Shown one piece after another: positions 16,151-23,205 of a stretch of DNA of 64,000 nt. The first letter of the stretch is position 1, and each line of letters opens with the position of its first letter. The translations under genes and the position numbers were made by a program. The notes under the pieces were generated by a model, which saw nothing but the letters and a program-made list of their open reading frames with translations, made no database searches and had not been told where the DNA came from. The DNA is from Lentisphaerota bacterium (GTDB taxonomy: Bacteria; Verrucomicrobiota; Lentisphaeria; Victivallales; UBA1829): NCBI GenBank assembly GCA_015061915.1, contig SUVR01000001.1, positions 220,991 through 284,990 of the forward strand, read 5' to 3'.

Positions 16151-16190
16151 TTTGATGACCTGATCAAATGATGCCGGGCAGGTGATGCAC

Positions 16191-16338
16191 CGGCAGAACG
16201 CGCAGGGCGCGGCGTAAGCCTGTCCCGTCGGAAACCGACGGACAGGCTTGCTTTTTTTGTGCGCAGCGGAAGCTGCTTGCTGCGCACAAAAAAAGCGCAC
16301 AGCGCAGCTGTGCCGCCGCGCCCTGCGCTGTTCTGCCG
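16191..16338. repeat. Multi-arm intergenic inverted-repeat element, copy B
   Basis: The outer stem pairs 16191-16214 with 16314-16338, near perfect with one bulge. Three arms lie inside: AAGCCTGTCC...GGACAGGCTT followed by a T-run (16216-16258), a TTTTTTTGTGCGCAGC hairpin closing with GCTGCGCACAAAAAAA (about 16252-16294), and GCACAGC-GCA-GCTGTGC (about 16297-16313). It lies between convergent genes (oxidoreductase and chagasin-like inhibitor) and includes a plausible rho-independent terminator. A roughly 38-nt stretch (16285-16322) is also found inverted in copy C. Confidence 0.78.
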
Positions 16339-16352
16339 TTCTGTATCTGTTT

Positions 16353-16748
16353 TTATTCGGCAGCGTCTACCAGAACCTCGAATCTGCCGGAGGGGGCTTT
16401 ATTTTCCCAGGAGCGGCTGTAGATGAGGCTGATCCCTTCTTTGCCGGGTCCGGTGACGGTATAGTAAAAGCTGTATGTTCCGGGGATCCCGACCATTTTC
16501 CGGCTGCCGGCTTTTGCGGTTTCGTTGAATGCAGACCGGGTCAGGACCAGATGTTCGCTGGAGGGTGGACGATATGTCTGCCAGGTGAAGCCGGTGGATG
16601 GGTTTGCGGGCAGGGTAACGACAAGCTGGTCGCCTTTGCGACAGGCGATGGTTTTGCCGTTATCCACTTCACTCAACTGGATCACATCCGGTCCGCAACT
16701 GCACAGAAGCAGGGCGAGAACGGATGCCAATGCAATGTGCCGCAACAT
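16353..16748 (-). CDS. Chagasin-like (I42 family) protease inhibitor lipoprotein
   Basis: A 131-residue protein. The N-terminus MLRHIALASVLALLLCSC is a lipoprotein signal with the lipid-bearing Cys at residue 18. The mature domain shows the three inhibitor loops of the I42 chagasin family: NPSTGFTW, a GIPGTYSFYY segment and SRSWE (the RPW-like loop). Family members inhibit papain-like cysteine proteases. An envelope-anchored location would protect against host, self or competitor proteases. It starts 2 nt after the lpxD stop, so it is probably cotranscribed with lpxD. Inhibitory activity is inferred from the loops. Confidence 0.85.
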   Translation of the reverse strand: MLRHIALASVLALLLCSCGPDVIQLSEVDNGKTIACRKGDQLVVTLPANPSTGFTWQTYRPPSSEHLVLTRSAFNETAKAGSRKMVGIPGTYSFYYTVTGPGKEGISLIYSRSWENKAPSGRFEVLVDAAE

Positions 16749-16750
16749 AT

Positions 16751-17818
16751 TCAGCCTTCCTTGCTGTTGAGCTGTTCCTGCAGTTTCTTCACCAGTTCTT
16801 CCAGTTCCTTGACCTTATCGGTCAGGCGGCGGACTTTACGGGGGATCATATGGCGTTCCAGAAATTCCCGTTCTCCCTCTGCGGGGAAGCCGAGGAGGGA
16901 TTCGCCGGGCTTGGTATTTTTCTGAACGGCGGAAGGACCGATGACCTGAGTGCCGTCTGCCAGTTCGATATGACCGTTGATCCCTGCCTGACCGCCGATG
17001 GAGCATCCGCGTCCGATCACAGCACTGCCGGCGATCCCGCACTGACCGATCAGAGCGGAGGATTCGCCCACGATCACGTTATGCCCCACCTGCACCAGGT
17101 TGTCGATCTTCACGCCTTTTTTGACCCATGTTTTGGAGAACCGGGCGCGGTCCACGGCGCTGTTTGCACCGATTTCCACATCGTCATCGATCTGCACGAT
17201 CCCGTTCTGGGGGACTTTCAGCAGACCTTTGAAGGAGGGCGTGTAGCCGAATCCGTCTGCCCCGATGGTTGTCCCTGCGTGAATGATACAGCGTTTGCCG
17301 ATGATACAGGCGTGCATGATGGACACATTGGGATGGATCACGGTCTTTTCCCCGATCTTGCAGTCCTGACCGATGTATGCACAGGCACGGATGATGGCGC
17401 CTTCGCCGATCTCTGCCCGTTCATCCACCACGGCGTTGGCGCCGATGTGAACATTGGGCGCGATCTTTGCGGTCGGATGTACATATGCGGTGGGATGGAT
17501 CGTCATTTCATAAGTCAGTGTGGCAGGGGCAAAAAGTCCGCACAGTTTTCCGAACGCCTTGTCCGGATGAGCGCAGACGATCAGGGTTTTTCCTTCTGCC
17601 GGTTCCTGATCTGCCATATCTTCCGGGATCAGGATCACGCCAGCCTTGCTGTTCTGCAGCTGACTCAAATATTTCACACTGCCGAGAAAGGAGACATTGT
17701 TTTCCTTTGCCAGGCGCAGGGAATCGACCCCGCTCACTTCCGCTTCCGGGTTCCCTTTGACTGCACTTGCACCCACGATCTCCGCCAACTGTGCTGCTGT
17801 ATAGACCTTTGCTTCCAT
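16751..17818 (-). CDS. lpxD: UDP-3-O-(3-hydroxyacyl)glucosamine N-acyltransferase
   Basis: A 355-residue left-handed beta-helix acyltransferase that adds the N-linked hydroxyacyl chain in lipid A synthesis. An N-terminal uridine-binding domain (residues 1-105) precedes hexapeptide repeats (PTAKIAPNVHIGANAVVDE, IGEKTVIHPNVSI). GADGFGYTPS and VQVGHNVIVGE carry the catalytic His region. The C-terminus from about residue 325 is a heptad-rich helix (DKVKELEELVKKLQEQL), as in trimeric LpxD. The ATG at 17818 has AAGGAG 7 nt upstream. The -35 of its promoter overlaps the stop codon of the upstream SGNH hydrolase gene. Confidence 0.96.
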   Translation of the reverse strand: MEAKVYTAAQLAEIVGASAVKGNPEAEVSGVDSLRLAKENNVSFLGSVKYLSQLQNSKAGVILIPEDMADQEPAEGKTLIVCAHPDKAFGKLCGLFAPATLTYEMTIHPTAYVHPTAKIAPNVHIGANAVVDERAEIGEGAIIRACAYIGQDCKIGEKTVIHPNVSIMHACIIGKRCIIHAGTTIGADGFGYTPSFKGLLKVPQNGIVQIDDDVEIGANSAVDRARFSKTWVKKGVKIDNLVQVGHNVIVGESSALIGQCGIAGSAVIGRGCSIGGQAGINGHIELADGTQVIGPSAVQKNTKPGESLLGFPAEGEREFLERHMIPRKVRRLTDKVKELEELVKKLQEQLNSKEG

Positions 17819-17866
17819 TATTTGCTCCTTATCTGTAAAATTTTGTATCATATCGGATTATCGGTA

Positions 17867-17894
17867 CTGATAGCACACTTTTTCCGTTTGTCAA
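17867..17894 (-). promoter_or_regulatory. Promoter for lpxD
   Basis: Minus strand TTGACA (17889-17894), 16-nt spacer, TATCAG (17867-17872) preceded by TGTGC. The TTGACA contains the TGA stop of the SGNH hydrolase gene. Confidence 0.55.
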
Positions 17895-18592
17895 GGCATG
17901 ATCTTACGGATTTCCACTTCCAGCGCTTCTGCCCAGATCCGGTAGCCGGCACTGTTGGGGTGGCAGCGCTGATCTATGTAAAGATCCGGATTGAACGAGC
18001 CATCCAGATGCCGCATCTGCTTTGTGATGTCCAGAAACAGAATGTTATCGCCCGCCTTCTGCTGTTCTTCCACATAAATTTTCAACAGAGCGTTGAGCCC
18101 GTCGATCCGTTTCTGTGTCGTTTCTTCGGGCAGTCTGGGAAAGACCGCCATGACCACGATTCGTGCGGCAGGGCAGAGTTTGCGCATTTCTTCGATGAGC
18201 AGTTTCACGCCCTCGAAAGCGATTTCGGAGCTGTCGCCATCATACTTCTGCGTAATGGAAAACTGATTTGTTCCGGCGTTGATCACGATCATTTCCGGCG
18301 TCTGATTTTCCATCTCGCCGTTGTGGATCCGCCACAGCATATTCTGAGTCCGGTCGAACCCGTATCCCAGATTCAGGACAGACCGTTTTCCGTAGAATTC
18401 TTCCCATACATCCAGACCGTTTCCATCGCCGTCCTCGTTATTCCAGAAATGGGTGATGGAGTCACCGATAAAAACAATATCCGCCTGTTTGGTCTTGACT
18501 TCCTCCAGTTTCCGGCGATGCCGGTCATACCAGTCGTAGCCGTCTTCTTCGATTTTTTCGCAGGGCACACAGGAGCGGGGCAGGGTGGTCAT
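17891..18592 (-). CDS. SGNH/GDSL-family hydrolase
   Basis: A 233-residue SGNH hydrolase. Block I is VFIGDSITHFW with the catalytic Ser, block III is INAGTNQF in place of the usual GxND, and block V is DQRCHPNSAGY with the Asp-His pair. It lacks a signal peptide, so it appears cytoplasmic. Members act as lipases, acetyl-xylan esterases or lysophospholipases. ATG 18592 is chosen because AAAGGA lies at the end of the upstream gene, 5-6 nt before its stop region; a longer frame to 18736 is only overlap. Coupling to the acyltransferase fusion gene may hint at a lipid-related substrate, but this is inference. Confidence 0.85.
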   Translation of the reverse strand: MTTLPRSCVPCEKIEEDGYDWYDRHRRKLEEVKTKQADIVFIGDSITHFWNNEDGDGNGLDVWEEFYGKRSVLNLGYGFDRTQNMLWRIHNGEMENQTPEMIVINAGTNQFSITQKYDGDSSEIAFEGVKLLIEEMRKLCPAARIVVMAVFPRLPEETTQKRIDGLNALLKIYVEEQQKAGDNILFLDITKQMRHLDGSFNPDLYIDQRCHPNSAGYRIWAEALEVEIRKIMP

Positions 18593-18597
18593 ATTTT

Positions 18598-21500
18598 TTA
18601 TCCTTTCTTCGGGTTGAGATTCCGTTCTTCCGCCACTTGATCGGCGATTTTCCGGAGCAGGGAGAGATCCAGTTTTCCGGAGCCGAGCAGCGGCAGTTTT
18701 TCCACCGGATGGAAGTTGACCGCTTTCGGGATCCACAGGTTGGAGATACTCCGTTCCCGCAGTTCCGCCACGATCTCATCCGGCGTATAAGGTGTTTCGG
18801 GGGTATAAAGCACCAGCAGCGCTTCGCCCTTTTTCGGGTCGGGGATGCTGCCGACAGCCACAACACGTGTTTCTTTTCCACACAGTTCGTTGATGATACA
18901 TTCCACCATTTCGTGTGGCACCATTTCGCCTGCGATCTTGCTGAAACGGGAAAGTCTGCCGCAGATGTACACATGACCGGAGCGGTCCATGGTCACGATG
19001 TCGCCCGTGTTGTAGTAACCGTCTGTCATTACTGCTTTTGTCCGTTCCGGTGCGTTCAGATACCCCTGCATGACCATAGGACCTTTGATGAAGAGCAGCC
19101 CTTCCGATTCCGGCGGCAGTTCCTCGTATGTGAGGGGATCCACCACTTTCGCTGCCGTATCTTCCAACGCGGGTCCGATGGAGTTGTTTTTACCCGATTC
19201 TCTGCCCAGATCGGCGATGTCTTCCGGCACATTCACATTGACCACCGGTGAGAGTTCGGTACAGCCGTATCCCTCCGTGATGGTGAGGCGTCCGCCGGTG
19301 AATTCCCGGAACCGTTCGGTAATATCGGCACGCAGTTTTTCTGCGCCGGTCATCATAAAACGCAGATGGGCAAACTGTTCCGGCTTGCACTTGCGCAGAT
19401 ACGCCTGCAGGAACGAGGGCGTGGCGTAGAGGATCGTTACTTTATCCCGCTCCATGATTTCTCCGGCGAGCGCGGCATCCAGCGGGTTGGAAAGATAAGT
19501 CACACTGCACCCGGTTGCGACCGGGATCCAGAAGCAGGTGTTCATACCGAAGGAGTGGAACAGCGGCAGATTGCCCAGGATCACATCACTCGCCGGATTG
19601 AACGCCAGAATGTCGATCATAGAGTGCATATCCGTATTGACATTGTGATGACTCAGCATAACTCCCTTCGGGTTTCCGGTGGAACCGCTGGAGAACAACA
19701 CCAGCGCAGTGCGGTTCACATCTTCCCGGGAGACGGGGCTGATCAGGTTCATCAGTTCTCTGGTGGGAAGAAGGGCGGCACCCAGCGCAAAGATCGCCCG
19801 TTTCCATGCAGGAGCCGCCGCTTTCAGATCTTCCAGATACAGGATCTCTGCACCTTCCGGCAGTTCATGTTTTTCTGCAAAAGTGTGTGTGGTGATGACC
19901 TTGCGGATCTTTCCGGTCCGGAGGGTGGCAGCCAGAACATCCCGTGGTGTGGTATAGTTCAGGGGACACGGCACCCGGTCGGCGTAAAGGGTGGCGAGAA
20001 TGGCAAGGACGCAATCGGTGCTGTTGGGCAGAAAGATGCCGGTGTATTCATCGTCGGCAGTCAGTTTTTTCCGGAGAGACCGGCTCAGGAGCAGGGCGTT
20101 CAGGAAGGCGGAAAAGGTGGTGTACGCTGTGCCGTCGCTGTCCCGCATCAGAACTTTGTGTCCCCGTCGTTTTGCGTTGAATGCAAGGCGGATATGCAGG
20201 GGATATTCGGAAGGACGGGTATTTTCTGTTGCCGTATCCGCCGCCAGTTCCGCGATTTTCTGGCGGACAGCAAACGCCGTTGTGCCGTGTGGCATGGGCT
20301 TGCCGATGGTGACCGTTGCCCGGTTGCTGGTCCGCAGGGGCAGCATATGCCGTTTCGTACTGCGGTAGTAGGAAAGATTGCTGCCCCACATATCGCCGAT
20401 GTAGACCGGGATCACCGGCAGATCCGGCAGATCCGGCGGCAGCATTTTCAGAAATCCGCTGCGGAATTCACCCAGCAGACTGTTCCGGGTTGGCGCTCCC
20501 TCCGGATAGACGCAGATGATGTCCCCAGCCCGCAGTGCAGCATGGATCTTCTCAAACATCTTCACAAAACCAGCCCGGTCTGAAGGCAGCGGGATGAAGT
20601 GGGTCAGCCGTCCCACCACCCGCAGCAGACGGCTTTTTTTCGCCAGCCGTTCGTTCAGCAGAAAACGGATCCGCCGGGAGGTGCAGGCGCTGATGAAAAT
20701 GTGGTCCGCATAGGAAACGTGATTGGAGACCAGCAGTGCCGGTCCCTTTGCCGGAATATTCTCTGCTCCGGTGACCTTCAATTTATAGATGGTGCTGCCC
20801 AGTGTGATGATGAGGAAACGCAGCGCAAAATCCGGCAGTGCCCACATGGAAAACAATGTGACCAGAAATGTTACAAGTCCCAACAGCAGAAGCAGAGAAT
20901 GTGCGGTGACCGGATCCGGTATTTCCGGCTGATTGGTGATCGTTCCCTGAAGCGATTGGAACAGGATCCAGCAGAGCAATGCCGCAAAAGCGAAGGACAG
21001 CGCCTGATGGATCGCCAGTGTCATACCCCGTGTTTCCGGTTTCAGGCGCTGTTGGAGATAGGTTCGCAGGGGGATCACAAAAAGTCCGCCGCTGATCCCG
21101 GCAAGGATCAGGAAAAGAGTCCCACCCAGCGGAAAGACCCCGTGCAGTTCCGGAAAAGGCTCAAGATGCAGGGTGAAAGGCAGCATTGGACCGGAGAACT
21201 GGATCCCGAGGAACAGGGAAAGCGCCACGCCCAGTGCCCCGAAGGGTACCAGACCCGGTTCGATCTTTTTTGCCGAAAATCTGCCGGCAAGCAGGCACCC
21301 TGCCGCAAATCCGATCACCGGCGCCGTCTGGAGCAGACCGGAGGCAAAGAGATTGCAGTTGCCGTTTGTCCGTTCGTTCTGAAGCAGAAGCAGCAGAAGG
21401 GGCAGGATTGTTCCGATGGCAAGGAAGAAATTTTCTCCCAGCGATGCCAAAAGTTTGGAAGGTCGGTTCCACAGATCCCGCAATCCGGAAAGGATTTCCC

Positions 21501-22098
21501 GGACAACGCTTTGTTTGAGCGGAACGGGGATGGTGAAACGCACCTTGATCGCTGCATAAAGCCCCAGCAGGGACAGGATCGAGCAGGTGAGCAGAGCGGA
21601 AAACGGGTTCTGTATCAACCACGCAGTCCCGATCCCGGCAAGCAGAGCGATATAAGTCCAGATCCCGACTGTTCCATTGGCACGGGAGAGATCTTCTTCC
21701 GGGAATGTTTCCGGAAGAATACCGTAAAATGCCGGAACGGACAGCGCCCGGATCGAGATCAGAATGGCAAGGACGGGAAAGAGTTGTGCCTTCCCTGTGC
21801 CGGACCACAGCGCAAACAGCATCAAAAGCAGCTCCAGCGCCGCCGCAAGGATGAGCGTGTAGCGTTTCGGGATCCGGTCTGCCAGCAGCCCGGCAGGGAT
21901 GCAGAAGATCATCTGGGGAAGCAGGACGGTCAGGGTCATCATCAGAAGAAGTTTGGAAAGGTCTGTGAAAGACGAACCGGATCCGTCAGCGCAGAAAAGA
22001 ATGAAAAAAGTACAGAAAAGGGTATTGCGGAAGATGCTCAGGAACTGCAGGGCAGTCAGCGGACGCAAGGCACCGGTGTATTGATCGTGTCTCAGCAT
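18598..22098 (-). CDS. aas: MFS transporter / 2-acyl-glycerophospholipid acyltransferase / acyl-ACP synthetase fusion
   Basis: A 1166-residue three-part protein. Residues 1 to about 420 form a 12-helix MFS transporter like LplT, the lysophospholipid flippase. About 430-630 is a PlsC-type acyltransferase with NHVSYADH (HX4D, about residue 453) and YPEGAPTRN (about 529). About 640-1160 is an AMP-binding acyl-ACP synthetase with LFSSGSTGNPKGVMLSHHN (about 800) and NTGDIVTMDRSGHVYICGR. In E. coli LplT and Aas are separate proteins that re-acylate lysophosphatidylethanolamine; here transport, fatty acid activation and acyl transfer are one inner-membrane polypeptide. Such fusions are known in other bacteria. 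It has its own promoter and is coupled to the SGNH hydrolase gene. Confidence 0.92.
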   Translation of the reverse strand: MLRHDQYTGALRPLTALQFLSIFRNTLFCTFFILFCADGSGSSFTDLSKLLLMMTLTVLLPQMIFCIPAGLLADRIPKRYTLILAAALELLLMLFALWSGTGKAQLFPVLAILISIRALSVPAFYGILPETFPEEDLSRANGTVGIWTYIALLAGIGTAWLIQNPFSALLTCSILSLLGLYAAIKVRFTIPVPLKQSVVREILSGLRDLWNRPSKLLASLGENFFLAIGTILPLLLLLLQNERTNGNCNLFASGLLQTAPVIGFAAGCLLAGRFSAKKIEPGLVPFGALGVALSLFLGIQFSGPMLPFTLHLEPFPELHGVFPLGGTLFLILAGISGGLFVIPLRTYLQQRLKPETRGMTLAIHQALSFAFAALLCWILFQSLQGTITNQPEIPDPVTAHSLLLLLGLVTFLVTLFSMWALPDFALRFLIITLGSTIYKLKVTGAENIPAKGPALLVSNHVSYADHIFISACTSRRIRFLLNERLAKKSRLLRVVGRLTHFIPLPSDRAGFVKMFEKIHAALRAGDIICVYPEGAPTRNSLLGEFRSGFLKMLPPDLPDLPVIPVYIGDMWGSNLSYYRSTKRHMLPLRTSNRATVTIGKPMPHGTTAFAVRQKIAELAADTATENTRPSEYPLHIRLAFNAKRRGHKVLMRDSDGTAYTTFSAFLNALLLSRSLRKKLTADDEYTGIFLPNSTDCVLAILATLYADRVPCPLNYTTPRDVLAATLRTGKIRKVITTHTFAEKHELPEGAEILYLEDLKAAAPAWKRAIFALGAALLPTRELMNLISPVSREDVNRTALVLFSSGSTGNPKGVMLSHHNVNTDMHSMIDILAFNPASDVILGNLPLFHSFGMNTCFWIPVATGCSVTYLSNPLDAALAGEIMERDKVTILYATPSFLQAYLRKCKPEQFAHLRFMMTGAEKLRADITERFREFTGGRLTITEGYGCTELSPVVNVNVPEDIADLGRESGKNNSIGPALEDTAAKVVDPLTYEELPPESEGLLFIKGPMVMQGYLNAPERTKAVMTDGYYNTGDIVTMDRSGHVYICGRLSRFSKIAGEMVPHEMVECIINELCGKETRVVAVGSIPDPKKGEALLVLYTPETPYTPDEIVAELRERSISNLWIPKAVNFHPVEKLPLLGSGKLDLSLLRKIADQVAEERNLNPKKG

Positions 22099-22137
22099 AG
22101 TTTTTCTCCAGCAGGTTAAAACCAGTTTGCTGCCTTT

Positions 22138-22165
22138 AATATAGCATAAAAATGGAAAAAATCAA
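22138..22165 (-). promoter_or_regulatory. Promoter for the aas fusion gene
   Basis: Minus strand TTGATT (22160-22165), 16-nt spacer, TATATT (22138-22143) preceded by TGC, about 40 nt before the ATG at 22098. Confidence 0.6.
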
Positions 22166-22186
22166 GGGAGAGCTGTGGTGTCACTG

Positions 22187-22216
22187 CCGCTCTGCGTTCT
22201 TCCGCAGCCCGCATTA
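22187..22216. repeat. Degenerate single-unit remnant of the heptamer repeat cassette
   Basis: CCGCTCTGCGTTCTTCCGC followed by AGCCCGCATTAC closely matches the last unit of the right array at 9441-9485 (CCGCTCTGCGTCATTCCGC ... TTCCGCATTAC), with internal heptamers missing. As there, its end is the TAA stop of a minus-strand gene (22214-22216). No four-helix-bundle gene is adjacent. Confidence 0.65.
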
Positions 22217-23047
22217 CTCATCGTAACTGAACGGGTTGGGCATCATCCATCTTGCCTTGTAGAACCACATATTTTTCCGGGTGCGATAGGGGATGATCTC
22301 ATCGTTTTTCAGGAGACTCACGGTATCGGTCCACCAGGCTTCGTTGGGAACGGTAACCAGCACATCCCCTTCCTGATTCCGGGAGATGCTTTTCAGTTTC
22401 AGGATCGGATTCAACGATTCAATGGCGCCACGTTCCGGATCGAAGACCGCCATGTTTTCTCCGGTCAGATAGAGTTTATCCTCTCCGTAAACGGGAAAGA
22501 GGTCGTGACCGTAGAATTTTTTGTCGTTGGGGAAGGGGTTGCAGTTTTCGCACCGTTTCAGCGTTCTGCCGTCATACTCCCACCGGGTGATCCCGTACAA
22601 TCCGCTGGTCCAGAGACAGTTCCGTTTCCGGTCCCACACGGCGCCGTGACCGTATTCCAGTTCAAAGTCTTCGTACCGGTTCTCACGGACATGGAACAGG
22701 CGCAGATTGTTTCCACTGCTGGAAATGCTTACAATGTTGCCATCCGGCAGCAGTTCGGCGGAGTGGGGATTGTTGCCGCCGTGACCGAAAAAGACCACTT
22801 TCTTATCTTCGATCCGCACCAGACAGACCGCACCACCGCTGGCGGTGATCAGCAGGTGGGTCATGTTCCCCACCGGTTTCACTTCGCTGAATGCGCAAAA
22901 GAGGCGCAGCTGTTCCGGTTTGATGTCCTTGTGGTAGAGCGGGTCAAACGTCCAAAGCATGGTATCCGGACCGTTCCAATCCTCTCTTTCTGCGTCAAAG
23001 AGAATGACTCTGGTGGAAAACTGTTCGGTGCAAACGATTTGTTTCAT
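22214..23047 (-). CDS. Beta-propeller protein of unknown function (DUF6528-like)
   Basis: A 277-residue protein whose repeated beta-strand blocks (SGGAVCLVRIEDKKVVFFG, NPHSAELLPDGNIVSISS, HGAVWDRKRNCLWTSGLYG, GHDLFPVYGEDKLYLTGE) read as a six- or seven-bladed propeller. The NPHSAELLPDGN segment resembles the family I recall as DUF6528; this assignment is from memory. There is no signal peptide, so it is probably cytoplasmic. ATG 23047 is used because AAGGAT lies 8 nt upstream; the longer frame overlaps the promoter. It is divergent from the GH95 gene and may serve the same carbohydrate pathway. Its stop codon lies in a remnant of the heptamer repeat. Confidence 0.65.
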   Translation of the reverse strand: MKQIVCTEQFSTRVILFDAEREDWNGPDTMLWTFDPLYHKDIKPEQLRLFCAFSEVKPVGNMTHLLITASGGAVCLVRIEDKKVVFFGHGGNNPHSAELLPDGNIVSISSSGNNLRLFHVRENRYEDFELEYGHGAVWDRKRNCLWTSGLYGITRWEYDGRTLKRCENCNPFPNDKKFYGHDLFPVYGEDKLYLTGENMAVFDPERGAIESLNPILKLKSISRNQEGDVLVTVPNEAWWTDTVSLLKNDEIIPYRTRKNMWFYKARWMMPNPFSYDE

Positions 23048-23075
23048 AGTTAAAATCCTTCTTGAATCCCGCTTT

Positions 23076-23104
23076 AAAATACACACATTCCGGGTACTTT
23101 TCAA
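23076..23104 (-). promoter_or_regulatory. Promoter for the beta-propeller gene
   Basis: Minus strand TTGAAA (23099-23104), 17-nt spacer, TATTTT (23076-23081), about 30 nt before the ATG at 23047. Confidence 0.55.
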
Positions 23105-23144
23105 TCCCGAAAATTTTTTTCTGCTTTAATTTTCCGGCTTTGAC

Positions 23145-23172
23145 TTGAAAAAGCATAACACCGGACTATATT
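23145..23172 (+). promoter_or_regulatory. Promoter for the GH95 gene
   Basis: TTGAAA (23145-23150), 16-nt spacer, TATATT (23167-23172), about 35 nt before the ATG. It is back to back with the beta-propeller promoter. Confidence 0.6.
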
Positions 23173-23205
23173 TTTTCTCAACAACTGAAAGAGAAAGGAT
23201 CATTT

